Assembly: GCF_012489685.1 (NCBI RefSeq)
Contig: NC_080044.1
Span: 56,039,507-56,103,506, forward strand
DNA length: 64,000 nucleotides
DNA from: Lotus japonicus
Taxonomy: Eukaryota; Streptophyta; Magnoliopsida; Fabales; Fabaceae
Direction: 5' to 3'
A model generated the notes under the pieces. The model was not told the origin of the DNA. It did no database searches and saw nothing but the letters and a program-made list of their open reading frames with translations. Position numbers and translations under genes: made by a program. Shown piece by piece: positions 1 to 13,616 of this stretch; position 1 is the stretch's first letter, and each line of letters begins with the position of its first letter.

Positions 1-3000
1 AGCTATATCTTTGAAAAAGAACCTAAATGGAGATTCGACTTTTAGGAGGGTCCCGCGATTGCCGGAAGCTATGACATGCTGCTGCTAAAAAACATCAAAT
101 TCTCGACACAGTCTGGAACGAAAGGAACACTGCCCTGGCTACAATTCGCCAAACTTTAGTCTGATTGAGGCCACACGGAGCTAACTTAACGAGCTACAAC
201 TTTGAAAAAGAACCTAAATGGAGATTCGACTTTTAAGAGGGTCCCGCGATTGCCGGAAGCTATGACATGCTGCTGCTAAAAAACATCAAATTCTCGACAC
301 AGTCTGGAACGAAAGGAACACTGCCCTGGCTACAATTCGCCAAATTTTAGTCTGATTGAGGCCACACGGAGCTAACTTAACGAGCTACAACTTTGAAAAA
401 GAACCTCAATGGAGATTCGACTTTTAGGAGGGTCCCGCGATTGCCGGAAGCTGTGACATGTTGTTGCTCAAAAACATCAAATTCCCGACACAGTCTGGAA
501 CGAAAGGATCACAACCCTGGCTAAAATTCGCAAATTTCAGTCTGATTGAGGCCACACAGAGCTAACTTAACGAGCTACAACTTTGAAAAAGACCTAAATG
601 GAGATTCGACTTTTAGGAGGGTCCCGCGATTGCCGGAAGCTGTGACATGCTGCTGCTCAAAAACATCAAATTCTCGACACAGTCTGGAACGAAAGGAACA
701 CTGCCCTGGCTACAATTCGCCAAATTTTAGTCTGATTGAGGCCGCACGGAGCTAACTTAACGAGCTACAACTTTGAAAAAGAACCTCAATGGAGATTCGA
801 CTTTTAGGAGGGTCCTGCGATTGCCGGAAGCTGTGACATGCTGTTGCTCAAAAACATCAAATTCCCGACACAGTCTGGAACGAAAGGATCACAAAACTGG
901 CAACAATTCGCAAATTTCAGTCTGATTGAGGCCACACGGAGCTAACTTAACGAGCTATATCTTTGAAAAAGAACTTAAATGGAGATTCGACTTTTAGGAG
1001 GGTCCCGCGATTGCCGGAAGCTGTGACATGGTACTGCTAAAAAATATCAAATTCTCAACACAGTCTGGAATGAAAGGATCACATCCCTTACTACAAGTCG
1101 CAAAACTTCAGTCTGATTGAGGCCACACATAGCTAACTTAACGAGCTCAAATTTGAAAAGGAACTTTTATGGAGATTCGACTTTTAAGAGGGTCCCGCGA
1201 TTGCCGGAAGCTGTGACATGCTGCTGCTCAAATCATCAAATTCTCGACACAGTCTGGAACGAAAGGATCACAACCCTAGCTACAATTCGCCCAATTTCAG
1301 TCTGATTGAGGCCACACAGAGCTAACTTAACGAGCTATATCTTTGAAAAAGAACCTAAATGGAGATTCGACTTTTAGGAGGGTCCCGCGATTGCCGGAAG
1401 CTGTGACATGCTGCTGCTCAAAAACCTCAAATTCTCGACACAGTCTGGAACGAAAGGATCACAGCCCTGGCTACAATTCGCCAAATTTCAATCTGATTGA
1501 GGCCACACAGAGCTAACTTAACGAGCTATATCTTTGAAAAAGAACCTAAATGGAGATTCGACTTTTAGGAGGGTCCCGCGATTGCCGGAAGCTATGACAT
1601 GCTGCTGCTAAAAAACATCAAATTCTCGACACAGTCTGGAACGAAAGGAACACTGCCCTGGCTACAATTCGCCAAATTTTAGTCTGATTGAGGCCACACG
1701 GAGCAAACTTAACGAGCTACAACTTTGAAAAAGAACCTAAATGGAGATTCGACTTTTAAGAGGGTCCCGCGATTGCCGGAAGCTATGACATGCTGCTGCT
1801 AAAAAACATCAAATTCTCGACACAGTCTGGAACGAAAGGAACACTGCCCTGGCTACAATTCGCCAAATTTTAGTCTGATTGAGGCCACACGGAGCTAACT
1901 TAACGAGCTACAACTTTGAAAAAGAACCTAAATGGAGATTCGACTTTTAAGAGGGTCCCGCGATTGCCGGAAGCAGTGACATGTTGCTGCTCAAAAACAT
2001 AAAATTCTCAACACGGTCTGCAATGAAAGGAACACAGCCCTGGCTACAAGTTCTGAAATTTCAGTCTGATTGAGGCCACACTGAGCTAACTTAATGAGCT
2101 ACAACTTTGAAAAAGAACCTAAATGGAGATTCGACTTTTAAGAGGGTCCCGCGATTGCCGGAAGCTGTGACACGCTGCTGCTCAAAAACATCGAATTCTC
2201 GACATAGTCTGGAACGAAAGGATCACAGCCCAGGCTACAAGTCGCGAAATTTTAGTCTGATTGAGGCCGCACGGAGCTAACTTAACGAGCTACAACTTTG
2301 AAAAAGAACCTCAATGGAGATTCGACTTTTAGGAGGGTCCCGCGATTGCCGGAAGCTGTGACATGTTGTTGCTCAAAAACATCAAATTCCCGACACAGTC
2401 TGGAACGAAAGGATCATAAAACTGGCTACAATTCGGAAATTCCAGTCTGATTGAGGCCACACGGAGCTAACTTAACGAGCTATATCTTTGAAAAAGAACT
2501 TAAATGGAGATTCGACTTTTAGGAGGGTCCCGCGATTGCCGGAAGCTGTGACATGGTGCTGCTAAAAAATATCAAATTCTCAACACAGTCTGGAAGGAAA
2601 GGATCACATCCCTTGCTACAAGTCGCAAAACTTCAGTCTGATTGAGGCCACACATAGCTAACTTAACGAGCTCAAATTTGAAAAAGAACCTAAATGGAGA
2701 TTCGACTTTTAAGAGGGTCCCGCGATTGCCGGAAGCTGTGACACGCTGCTGCTCAAAAACATCGAATTCTCGACATAGTCTGGAACGAAAGGATCACAGC
2801 CCAGGCTACAAGTCGCGAAATTTTAGTCTGATTGAGGCCGCACGGAGCTAACTTAACGAGCTACAACTTTGAAAAAGAACCTCAATGGAGATTCGACTTT
2901 TAGGAGGGTCCTGCGATTGCCGGAAGCTGTGACATGCTGTTGCTCAAAAACATCAAATTCCCGACACAGTCTGGAACGAAAGGATCACAAAACTGGCTAC

Positions 3001-3619
3001 AATTCGCAAATTTCAGTCTGATTGAGGCCACACGGAGCTAACTTAACGAGCTATATCTTTGAAAAAGAACTTAAATGGAGATTCGACTTTTAGGAGGGTC
3101 CCGCGATTGCCGGAAGCTGTGACATGGTACTGCTAAAAAATATCAAATTCTCAACACAGTCTGGAATGAAAGGATCACATCCCTTGCTACAAGTCGCAAA
3201 ACTTCAGTCTGATTGAGGCCACACATAGCTAACTTAACGAGCTCAAATTTGAAAAGGAACTTTTATGGAGATTCGACTTTTAAGAGGGTCCCGCGATTGC
3301 CGGAAGCTGTGACATGCTGCTGCTCAAATCATCAAATTCTCGACACAGTCTGGAACGAAAGGATCACAACCCTAGCTACAATTCGCCCAATTTCAGTCTG
3401 ATTGAGGCCACACAGAGCTAACTTAACGAGCTATATCTTTGAAAAAGAACCTAAATGGAGATTCGACTTTTAGGAGGGTCCCGCGATTGCCGGAAGCTGT
3501 GACATGCTGCTGCTCAAAAACCTCAAATTCTCGACACAGTCTGGAACGAAAGGATCACAGCCCTGGCTACAATTCGCCAAATTTCAATCTGATTGAGGCC
3601 ACACAGAGCTAACTTAACG
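1..3619 (+). repeat. Higher-order repeat unit of 19 monomers (first copy)
   Basis: The window's first base matches 3620 onward (offset 3619, or 19 monomers), and the match holds to about 2680 against 6300. Inside it an identical monomer variant (GGAACTTTTATGG type) sits at 1117 and 3213, which is 11 monomers apart. The next copies are at 4736 (8 monomers further) and 8356 (19 further). The 19-mer is therefore built from 11 + 8 blocks. Boundaries are arbitrary because the repeat is circularly permutable. Confidence 0.75.
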
Positions 3620-6300
3620 AGCTATATCTTTGAAAAAGAACCTAAATGGAGATTCGACTTTTAGGAGGGTCCCGCGATTGCCGGAAGCTATGACATGCTG
3701 CTGCTAAAAAACATCAAATTCTCGACACAGTCTGGAACGAAAGGAACACTGCCCTGGCTACAATTCGCCAAATTTTAGTCTGATTGAGGCCACACGGAGC
3801 TAACTTAACGAGCTACAACTTTGAAAAAGAACCTAAATGGAGATTCGACTTTTAAGAGGGTCCCGCGATTGCCGGAAGCTATGACATGCTGCTGCTAAAA
3901 AACATCAAATTCTCGACACAGTCTGGAACGAAAGGAACACTGCCCTGGCTACAATTCGCCAAATTTTAGTCTGATTGAGGCCACACGGAGCTAACTTAAC
4001 GAGCTACAACTTTGAAAAAGAACCTCAATGGAGATTCGACTTTTAGGAGGGTCCCGCGATTGCCGGAAGCTGTGACATGTTGTTGCTCAAAAACATCAAA
4101 TTCCCGACACAGTCTGGAACGAAAGGATCACAACCCTGGCTAAAATTCGCAAATTTCAGTCTGATTGAGGCCACACGGAGCTAACTTAACGAGCTACAAC
4201 TTTGAAAAAGACCTAAATGGAGATTCGACTTTTAGGAGGGTCCCGCGATTGCCGGAAGCTGTGACATGCTGCTGCTCAAAAACATCAAATTCTCGACACA
4301 GTCTGGAACGAAAGGAACACTGCCCTGGCTACAATTCGCCAAATTTTAGTCTGATTGAGGCCGCACGGAGCTAACTTAACGAGCTACAACTTTGAAAAAG
4401 AACCTCAATGGAGATTCGACTTTTAGGAGGGTCCTGCGATTGCCGGAAGCTGTGACATGCTGTTGCTCAAAAACATCAAATTCCCGACACAGTCTGGAAC
4501 GAAAGGATCACAAAACTGGCAACAATTCGCAAATTTCAGTCTGATTGAGGCCACACGGAGCTAACTTAACGAGCTATATCTTTGAAAAAGAACTTAAATG
4601 GAGATTCGACTTTTAGGAGGGTCCCGCGATTGCCGGAAGCTGTGACATGGTACTGCTAAAAAATATCAAATTCTCAACACAGTCTGGAATGAAAGGATCA
4701 CATCCCTTGCTACAAGTCGCAAAACTTCAGTCTGATTGAGGCCACACATAGCTAACTTAACGAGCTCAAATTTGAAAAGGAACTTTTATGGAGATTCGAC
4801 TTTTAAGAGGGTCCCGCGATTGCCGGAAGCTGTGACATGCTGCTGCTCAAATCATCAAATTCTCGACACAGTCTGGAACGAAAGGATCACAACCCTAGCT
4901 ACAATTCGCCCAATTTCAGTCTGATTGAGGCCACACAGAGCTAACTTAACGAGCTATATCTTTGAAAAAGAACCTAAATGGAGATTCGACTTTTAGGAGG
5001 GTCCCGCGATTGCCGGAAGCTGTGACATGCTGCTGCTCAAAAACCTCAAATTCTCGACACAGTCTGGAACGAAAGGATCACAGCCCTGGCTACAATTCGC
5101 CAAATTTCAATCTGATTGAGGCCACACAGAGCTAACTTAACGAGCTATATCTTTGAAAAAGAACCTAAATGGAGATTCGACTTTTAGGAGGGTCCCGCGA
5201 TTGCCGGAAGCTATGACATGCTGCTGCTAAAAAACATCAAATTCTCGACACAGTCTGGAACGAAAGGAACACTGCCCTGGCTACAATTCGCCAAATTTTA
5301 GTCTGATTGAGGCCACACGGAGCTAACTTAACGAGCTACAACTTTGAAAAAGAACCTAAATGGAGATTCGACTTTTAAGAGGGTCCCGCGATTGCCGGAA
5401 GCTATGACATGCTGCTGCTAAAAAACATCAAATTCTCGACACAGTCTGGAACGAAAGGAACACTGCCCTGGCTACAATTCGCCAAATTTTAGTCTGATTG
5501 AGGCCACACGGAGCTAACTTAACGAGCTACAACTTTGAAACAGAACCTAAATGGAGATTCGACTTTTAAGAGGGTCCCGCGATTGCCGGAAGCTATGACA
5601 TGTTGCTGCTCAAAAACATAAAATTCTCAACACGGTCTGCAATGAAAGGAACACAGCCCTGGCTACAAGTTCTGAAATTTCAGTCTGATTGAGGCCACAC
5701 TGAGCTAACTTAATGAGCTACAACTTTGAAAAAGAACCTAAATGGAGATTCGACTTTTAAGAGGGTCCCGCGATTGCCGGAAGCTGTGACACGCTGCTGC
5801 TCAAAAACATCGAATTCTCGACATAGTCTGGAACGAAAGGATCACAGCCCAGGCTACTAGTCGCGAAATTTTAGTCTGATTGAGGACGCACGGAGCTAAC
5901 TTAACGAGCTACAACTTTGAAAAAGAACCTCAATGGAGATTCGACTTTTAGGAGGGTCCCGCGATTGCCGGAAGCTGTGACATGTTGTTGCTCAAAAACA
6001 TCAAATTCCCGACACAGTCTGGAACGAAAGGATCATAAAACTCGCTACAATTCGCAAATTCCAGTCTGATTGAGGCCACACGGAGCTAACTTAACGAGCT
6101 ATATCTTTGAAAAAGAACTTAAATGGAGATTCTACTTTTAGGAGGGTCCCGCGATTGCCGGAAGCTGTGACATGGTGCTGCTAAAAAATATCAAATTCTC
6201 AACACAGTCTGGAAGGAAAGGATCACATCCCTTGCTACAAGTCGCAAAACTTCAGTCTGATTGAGGCCACACATAGCTAACTTAACGAGCTCAAATTTGA
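3620..6300 (+). repeat. Higher-order repeat, second (partial) copy of the 19-mer
   Basis: This copy follows the first with very few differences until about 6300. There the monomer at 6261 switches type part-way: it opens like the one at 2642 and then follows a different variant. From 6450 the order restarts as at 4165 and 546, a 12-monomer step. This mosaic is what unequal crossing-over between units would leave. Confidence 0.65.
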
Positions 6301-9300
6301 AAAACAACCTAAATGGAGATTCGACTTTTAGGAGGGTCCCGCGATTGCCGGAAGCTGTGACATGCTGTTGCTCTAAAACATCAAATTCCCGACACAGTCT
6401 GGAACGAAAGGATCACAACCCTGGCTACAATTCGCAAATTTCAGTCTGATTGAGGCCACACGGAGCTAACTTAACGAGCTACAACTTTGAAAAAGACCTA
6501 AATGGAGATTCGACTTTTAGGAGGGTCCCGCGATTGCCGGAAGCTGTGACATGCTGCTGCTCAAAAACATCAAATTCTCGACACAGTCTGGATCGAAAGG
6601 AACACTGCCCTGGCTACAATTCGCCAAATTTTAGTCTGATTGAGGCCGCACGGAGCTAACTTAACGAGCTACAACTTTGAAAAAGAACCTCAATGGAGAA
6701 TCGACTTTTAGGAGGGTCCCGCGATTGCCGGAAGCTGTGACATGCTGTTGCTCAAAAACATCAAATTCCCGACACAGTCTGGAACGAAAGGATCACAGCC
6801 CTGGCTACAATTCGCCAAATTTCAGTCTGATTGAGGCCACACAGAGCTAACTTAACGAGCTATATCTTTGAAAAAGAACCTAAATGGAGATTCGACTTTT
6901 AGGAGGGTCCCGCGATTACCGGAAGCTGTGACATGCTGCTGCTCAAAAACCTCAAATTCTCGACACAGTCTGGAACGAAAGGATCACAACCCTGGCTACA
7001 ATTCGCAAATTTCAGTCTGATTGAGGCCACACGGAGCTAACTTAACGAGCTACAACTTTGAAAAAGAACCTAAATGCAGATTCGACTTTTAAGAGGATCC
7101 CGCGATTGCAGGAAGCTGTGACATGCTGCTGCTCAAAAACATCAAATTCTCGACACAGTCTGGAACGAAAGGATCACAACCCTGGCTACAATTCGCCAAA
7201 TTTCAGTCTGATTGAGGCCACACAGAGCTAACTTAACGAGCTATATCTTTGAAAAAGCAGCTAAATGGAGATTCGACTTTTAGGAGGGTCTCGCGATTGC
7301 CGAAAGCTGTGACATGCTGCTGCTCAAAAACCTCAAATTCTCGACACAGTCTGGAACGAAAGGATCACAGCCATGGCTACAATTCGCCAAATTTCAGTCT
7401 GATTGAGGCCACACGGAGCTAACTTCATGAGCTACAACTTTGAAAGAGAACCTAAATGGAGATTCGACTTTTAGGAGGGTCCCGCGATTGCCGGAAGCTA
7501 TGACATGCTGCTGCTAAAAAACATCAAATTCTCGACACAGTCTGGAACGAAAGGAACACTGCCCTGGCTACAATTCGCCAAATTTTAGTCTGATTGAGGC
7601 CACACGGAGCTAACTTAACGAGCTACAACTTTGAAAAAGAACCTAAATGGAGATTCGACTTTTAAGAGGGTCCCGCGATTGCCGGAAGCTGTGACATGTA
7701 GCTGCTCAAAAACATAAAATTCTCAACACGGTCTGCAATGAAAGGAACACAGCCCTGGCTACAAGTTCTGAAATTTCAGTCTGATTGAGGCCACACTGAG
7801 CTAACTTAATGAGCTACAACTTTGAAAAAGAACCTAAATGGAGATTCGACTTTTAAGAGGGTCCCGCGATTGCCGGAAGCTGTGACACGCTGCTGCTCAA
7901 AAACATCGAATTCTCGACATAGTCTGGAACGAAAGGATCACAACCCAGGCTACATGTCGCGAAATTTTAGTCTGATTGAGGCCGCACGGAGCTAACTTAA
8001 CGAGCTACAACTTTGAAAAAGAACCTCAATGGAGATTCGACTTTTAGGAGGGTCCTGCGATTGCCGGAAGCTGTGACATGCTGTTGCTCAAAAAATCAAA
8101 TTCCCGACACAGTCTGGAACGAAAGGATCACAAAACTGGCTACAATTCGCAAATTTCAGTCTGATTGAGGCCACACGGAGCTAACTTAACGAGCTATATC
8201 TTTGAAAAAGAACTTAAATGGAGATTTGACTTTTAGGAGGGTCCCGCGATTGCCGGAAGCTGTGACATGGTACTGCTAAAAAATATCAAATTCTCAACAC
8301 AGTCTGGAATGAAAGGATCACATCCCTTGCTACAAGTCGCAAAACTTCAGTCTGATTGAGGCCACACATAGCTAACTTAACGGGCTCAAATTTGAAAAGG
8401 AACTTTTATGGAGATTCGACTTTAAAGAGGGTCCCGCGATTGCCGGAAGCTGTGACATGCTGCTGCTCAAATCATCAAATTCTCGACACAGTCTGGAACG
8501 AAAGGATCACAACCCTAGCTACAATTCGCCCAATTTCAGTCTGATTGAGGCCACACAGAGCTAACTTAACGAGCTATATCTTTGAAAAAGAACCTAAATG
8601 GAGATTCGACTTTTAGGAGGGTCCCGCGATTGCCGGAAGCTGTGACATGCTGCTGCTCAAAAACCTCAAATTCTCGACACAGTCTGGAACGAAAGGATCA
8701 CAGCCCTGGCTACAATTCGCCAAATTTCAATCTGATTGAGGCCACACAGAGCTAACTTAACGAGCTATATCTTTGAAAAAGAACCTAAATGGTGATTCGA
8801 CTTTTAGGAGGGTCCCGCGATTGCCGGAAGCTGTGACATGCTGCTGCTCAAAAACATCAAATTCTCGACACAGTCTGGAACGAAAGGAACACTGCCCTGG
8901 CTACAATTCGCCAAATTTTAGTCTGATTGAGGCCACACGGAGCTAACTTAACGAGCTACAACTTTGAAAAAGAACCTAAATGGAGATTCGACTTTTAAGA
9001 GGGTCCCGCGATTGCCGGAAGCTGTGACATGTTGCTGCTCAAAAACATAAAATTCTCAACACGGTCTGCAATGAAAGGAACACAGCCCTGGCAACAAGTT
9101 CTGAAATTTCAGTCTGATTGAGGCCACACTGAGCTAACTTAATGAGCTACAACTTTGAAAAAGAACCTAAATGGAGATTCGACTTTTAAGAGGGTCCCGC
9201 GATTGCCGGAAGCTGTGACACGCTGCTGCTCAAAAACATCGAATTCTCGACATAGCCTGGAACGAAAGGATCACAGCCCAGGCTACAAGTCGCGAAATTT

Positions 9301-10894
9301 TAGTCTGATTGAGGCCGCACGGAGCTAACTTAACGAGCTAAAACTTTGATAAAGAACCTCAATGGAGATTCGACTTTTAGGAGGGTCCCGCGATTGCCGG
9401 AAGTTGTGACATGCTGTTGCTCTAAAACATCAAATTCCCGACACAGTCTGGAACGAAAGGATCATAAAACTGGCTACAATTCGCAAATTCCAGTCTGATT
9501 GAGGCCACACGGAGCTAACTTAACGAGCAATATCTTTGAAAAAGAACTTAAATGGAGATTCGACTTTTAGGAGGGTCCCGCGATTGCCGGAAGCTGTGAC
9601 ATGGTGCTGCTAAAAAATATCAAATTCTCAACACTGTCTGGAAGGAAAGGATCACATCCCTTGCTACAAGTCGCAAAATTTCAGTCTGATTGAGGCCACA
9701 CATAGCTAACTTAACGAGCTACAAATTTGAAAAAGGAACTTTTATGGAGATTCGACTTTTAAGAGGGTCCCGCGATTGCCGGAAGCTGTGACATGCTGCT
9801 GCTCAAAAACCTCAAATTCTCGACACAGTCTGGAACGAAAGGATCACAGCCCTGGCTACAATTCGCCAAATTTCAGTCTGATTGATGCCACACAGAGCTA
9901 ACTTAACGAGCTACATCTTTGAAAAAGAACCTAAATGGAGATTCGACTTTTAGGAGGGTCCCGCGATTGCCGGAAGCTGTGACATGCTGCTGCTCAAAAA
10001 CCTCAAATTCTCGACACAGTCTGGAACGAAAGGATCACATTCCTGGCTACAATTCGCCAAATTTTAGTCTGATTGAGTCCACACGGAGCTAACTCAACGA
10101 GCTACAACTTTGAAAAAGAACCTAAATGTAGATTCGACTTTTAAGAGTAACCCGCGATTGCCGGAAGCTGTGACATGCTGCTGCTCAAAAACATCAAATT
10201 CTCGACACAGTCTGGAACGAAAGGATCACAACCCTGGCTACAATTCGCCAAATTTCAGTCTGATTGAGGCCATGCAGAGCTAACTTAACGAGCTATATCT
10301 TTGAAAAAGCAGCTAAATGGAGATTCGACTTTTAGGAGGGTCCCGCGATTGCCGGAAGCTGTGACATGCTGCTGCTCAAAAACCTCAAATTCTCGACACA
10401 GTCTGGAACGAAGGGATCACAGCCCTGGCTACAATTCGCCAAATTTCAGTCTGATTGAGGCCACACGGAGCTAACTTAACGAGCTACAACTTTGAAAAAG
10501 AACCTAAATGGAGATTCGACTTTTAGGAGGGTCCCGCGATTGCCGGAAGCTGTGACATGCTGCTGCTCAAAAACCTCAAATTCTCGACACAGTCTGGAAC
10601 GAAAGGATCACAGCCCTGGCTACAATTCGCCAAATTTCAGTCTGATTGATGCCACACAGAGCTAACTTAACGAGCTACATCTTTGAAAAAGAACCTAAAT
10701 GGAGATTCGACTTTTAGGAGGGTCCCACGATTGCCGGAAGCTGTGACATGCTGCTGCTCAAAAACCTCAAATTCTCGACACAGTCTGGAACGAAAGGATC
10801 ACAGTCCTGGCTACAATTCGCCAAATTTTTGTCTGATTGAGGCCACACGGAGCTAACTCAACGAGCTACAACTTTGAAAAAGAACCTAAATGCA

Positions 10895-10899
10895 GATTC
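10895..10899. repeat. Target site duplication, left (GATTC)
   Basis: GATTC lies directly before the LTR start TGTAACGCC at 10900 and is repeated directly after the other LTR end at 19764-19768. Removing the insertion and one GATTC restores an uninterrupted satellite monomer. Five bp is the usual Ty3/gypsy duplication length. Confidence 0.95.
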
Positions 10900-13579
10900 T
10901 GTAACGCCCCGATTTCTCGAGTGTTACTCAGTAACTAATTAACCCATTTTCGTAAAGAGTTTTCGTCGATTCACTTATTAATCTTCAATTAATGACAAAC
11001 CTCTCATTTTACGAAAACTCTTGAAACATAACCTTTCCAAATACACGCGGAAGTAACCAACATCGTAAAACTTTTTAAATAACCAACTGTAAAGAGTACG
11101 AATCAAAGGCCTGAATGAAAATAAAGATTACATCAAAACTTGTTCATTCGAATTTAAGCAATACAATTGTTCGATACCAACACTTCGGAAACTCTCAACC
11201 CCAACAGAAAACAAAAGACTCTCAACCAAAACCCTATTCCTTAGCCTCTTCCTCTTCCTCTGAAGTGTAGTCGTCCTCCGGTATTGGCACGTCACGTAGC
11301 ATCAACTCCCAAGAATGAGTCATCGCCATTATCTTCACGACCATCTACCCCCCCCCCCAAATAAACACGTAGCAAACAAGCAGGGTCAGGTCCAACAAAA
11401 AGAATGATAATGACAAAATCAAAAACAACATAATATAAGTACATTATATGTCTTTTATGGGAAAGAGTCAGTTACTAACGGAATCTCACTTCACACAACC
11501 ACCTTTCACCTTGGATCCAACACCATTCGTCCAGCAGACGAACAACACCATGAGCAAAGCTCACAACATCATGGCGTTCCTTGGAACGACCACAGCACAC
11601 CATGGGTCAGACACCCACAAGTCATAACATCACGGTTCAAACCGCATTCACCCTCGCGTGCAAGTTATCCGTTTTGTCTCTAACGGAACCATTGTTCTCA
11701 TGGTCCATAGTCCTAACCAGACCTATGTCCAAATTATTCACATTTACTTGCAAGCGAGTTATAAATTCATTCTCTTGGTGTTTAAGGCTCTAATGTCAAT
11801 CCTAGAGTCTTATGAGTTAATATCGTATCAGATTACAACGTCAAGAAATAACAGTCACACTAGGAGGAATTACAGCTGGGTGAGCGACCTCCTAAACAAG
11901 TCACAACTAAACTTCATGCAAAGCATAGAAATAATCAGGGCCTCCCAAATTCACAAATTATTTACAAATTCCAGAGGCTCAGTTTACAGATATCATCATA
12001 TAAAAATCTCACAAAGGTCCCTAATCACATGTTACTAACATTTCCAACAATTTCTCAAATTTAGTGTTTTTGGACAACAGGTGCAGCGTGTACTAAAACT
12101 GGTCTACAGACCGCAATACTTAGCCACAAAATTCACATGATACATGACTGGAAAGATAATTCGAAACTCTACACTTTTATAGTTTATCACTTTTCCATTT
12201 GAGATCCAGAATTAGGTGATATTAGGCCTTAAAGCTTGCTGTCCGGTACAGGAAGAACAGCAGGTGCAACAGTCACTAAGATCGACCTCCAGACCTCATT
12301 ACTAGACCAAAAATTATGTTCTTTATATGCATAGAAAGCCAATTCGAAAATCTACAATTTTCCAGTTTATCCCTTTTTCATTTGAGACCCCGAATTAGGT
12401 GTAATTAAGCTCCAAAACTCGCTGTCCAGTACAGGAAACTGGCAGAGATACTTTTGCCTTCAAATTAATTTTTCAACCATTCAAGTCCCAGAGTTTTAAA
12501 CCATATTCCAGCAGCAAGAACCACATATCATATATCATATATCATGCTTAAATTTCCAGAACCAAGATAACCATCAATTCTAGCACAAAAGGCAGATCTA
12601 AGCATATAAATCTTCAATCATTTTAATCAAGCAAAGTCATAGAAGAAAACGGTAATTGTAGTGATGAATAATGGAGAATCATGGCATCAACATTTCATCT
12701 CAAATCAGAAGCAAAACATCAAGATCTCAAGGCAGAAAAAAAAACAGCAAGCATCATGAACACAAAACTCTTGCGAAAGCAATCATGTTCATGACTTTTC
12801 TCATAGTAAAACATGGCAAATACCCTAGGCAATCTACCCAATCCTAGGACCAGCCATTACCTTGGGTTCTTGGTCTGAAAAGAAGAAGAGAATGAAGTTT
12901 GGAAGAACAATCTCTTGCTGTCCAAGTCTCCTTCACCTTCCTTCTCCTTCGCGAAACCCTCTCTATTCGCGCTCTCTCCCTTGCTCGCGCGCGTGACTGG
13001 CGACAATGGTGGTGGCTTGGGCGGCGGCTCCCTTCTCTTCTCTCACACGTTCTCTCTTTGTTTTTCACGTGAAGGTGCTGTAGTGTATCTCTGTTTTCTG
13101 ATTGTGGAAGAATAGGGTTTCCCCCTTGGCTAAAATCCCATGCAACCCACAAGTGGGCTAGGGTTTTGTTTTCCACAAGCCCGACCCAAGTCCAACCTTA
13201 ACCCACCAGTCTAATTACCTAATCAGACCTGAAACTTACTAAAACCTAAGCCCTCAAAGGTAAATTCATAATTAAATTCGGACTTAGAAGAAAAACAATG
13301 TAATAATCCCGCTGGCACTGTACAGCCGGAACTACGTTCACTAAAACGGGGATATCTGGAGCTACAGATATCGGATCGACACGAACCCACTTGGAGAATT
13401 TTCTAGACTTGAAGGGCTACAACTCTCATGAAGGAAGTTTTCCCAAATGAAGTCGTAAGACCCTCTAAAAATTCACACAAGTTGACAGTTCTAATCTGCC
13501 AGTTATCAAACATAGCCAAAAACTTCAATTTTATTCAAACTTCCATAAAATTGTTCCAAATTGAACTTAGGGCCTTACA
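10900..13579 (-). repeat. 3' LTR of the gypsy element
   Basis: The 2680-bp LTR reads TGTAAGGCCC at its minus-strand start (13579) and GGCGTTACA at its end (10900). It differs from the other LTR by about ten substitutions and a few indels that I could find, including an 11-C run at 11348-11358 against 12 C in the other copy. It holds a short ATATCAT triplication near 12524-12545 and a TGGGCT/TAGGGTTT promoter-like pair near 13154-13166. The open frames inside it (for example 11658-12038 plus and 12844-13176 minus) have no recognisable domain and I do not call them genes. Confidence 0.95.
13113..13166 (-). promoter_or_regulatory. Telo-box pair with site II word in the 3' LTR
   Basis: TAGGGTTT occurs at 13113-13120 and 13159-13166; the second overlaps a TGGGCT at 13154-13159. 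Read on the element's strand these are AAACCCTA and AGCCCA, the telo-box and site II words found near transcription starts of plant ribosomal-protein and growth genes. Just downstream on the minus strand is a purine-rich stretch that would suit a 5' leader. I see no convincing TATA box. Function is inferred from motif identity only. Confidence 0.4.
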
Positions 13580-13582
13580 ATA

Positions 13583-13593
13583 CCACCCCCCTT
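13583..13593 (-). other. Polypurine tract of the gypsy element
   Basis: The minus strand reads AAGGGGGGTGG, three bases before the 3' LTR start. A purine run here is the expected primer site for plus-strand DNA synthesis. Confidence 0.85.
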
Positions 13594-13616
13594 AAAAATA
13601 GTTTCGCCCTCGAAAC

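Larger units (their letters stand above)
1..10899 (+). repeat. Satellite array A, forward orientation, ~190-191 bp monomer
   Basis: Head-to-tail tandem repeats fill this stretch. The anchor CTGATTGAGG recurs at 161, 352, 542, 732, 922 and 1113, giving steps of 190-191 bp. The best conserved part of each monomer runs from GGAGATTCGACTTTTA through TCCCGCGATTGCCGGAAG to CTGTGACA; the part from AAAACATCAAATTC to the CAGTCTGATTG anchor varies most. Recurrent variants include a monomer with GGAACTTTTATGG, one with GCAGCTAAATGG and one with AAGTTCTGAAATTTC. Short open frames of 60-70 codons recur but follow from the monomer's low stop content. No gene is seen. The family cannot be named from sequence alone; a centromeric, pericentromeric or subtelomeric location is possible. 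Confidence 0.97.

Noticed and set aside
546..8544. Recurrent 62-69 codon open frames in the forward satellite, and their mirror forms from 27549 to 62055
   Set aside because: They begin at TTG within the TTGAGGCCACAC segment of each monomer and simply follow the repeat. They have no domain, and they break wherever a monomer has an indel.
1..10899. CRISPR-like array
   Set aside because: The repeats are 190 bp and contiguous with no unique spacers, and the context is a plant satellite.
12524..12545. ATATCAT triplication as a microsatellite locus (also near 18708-18728)
   Set aside because: Only three units, unchanged between the two LTRs; too short to call a separate repeat.
11581..13176. Open frames inside the gypsy LTRs (70, 126, 110 and 66 codons; repeated at 17764-19329)
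   Set aside because: They are present in both LTRs only because the LTRs are copies. Their composition is that of leader or promoter sequence, with no known domain.
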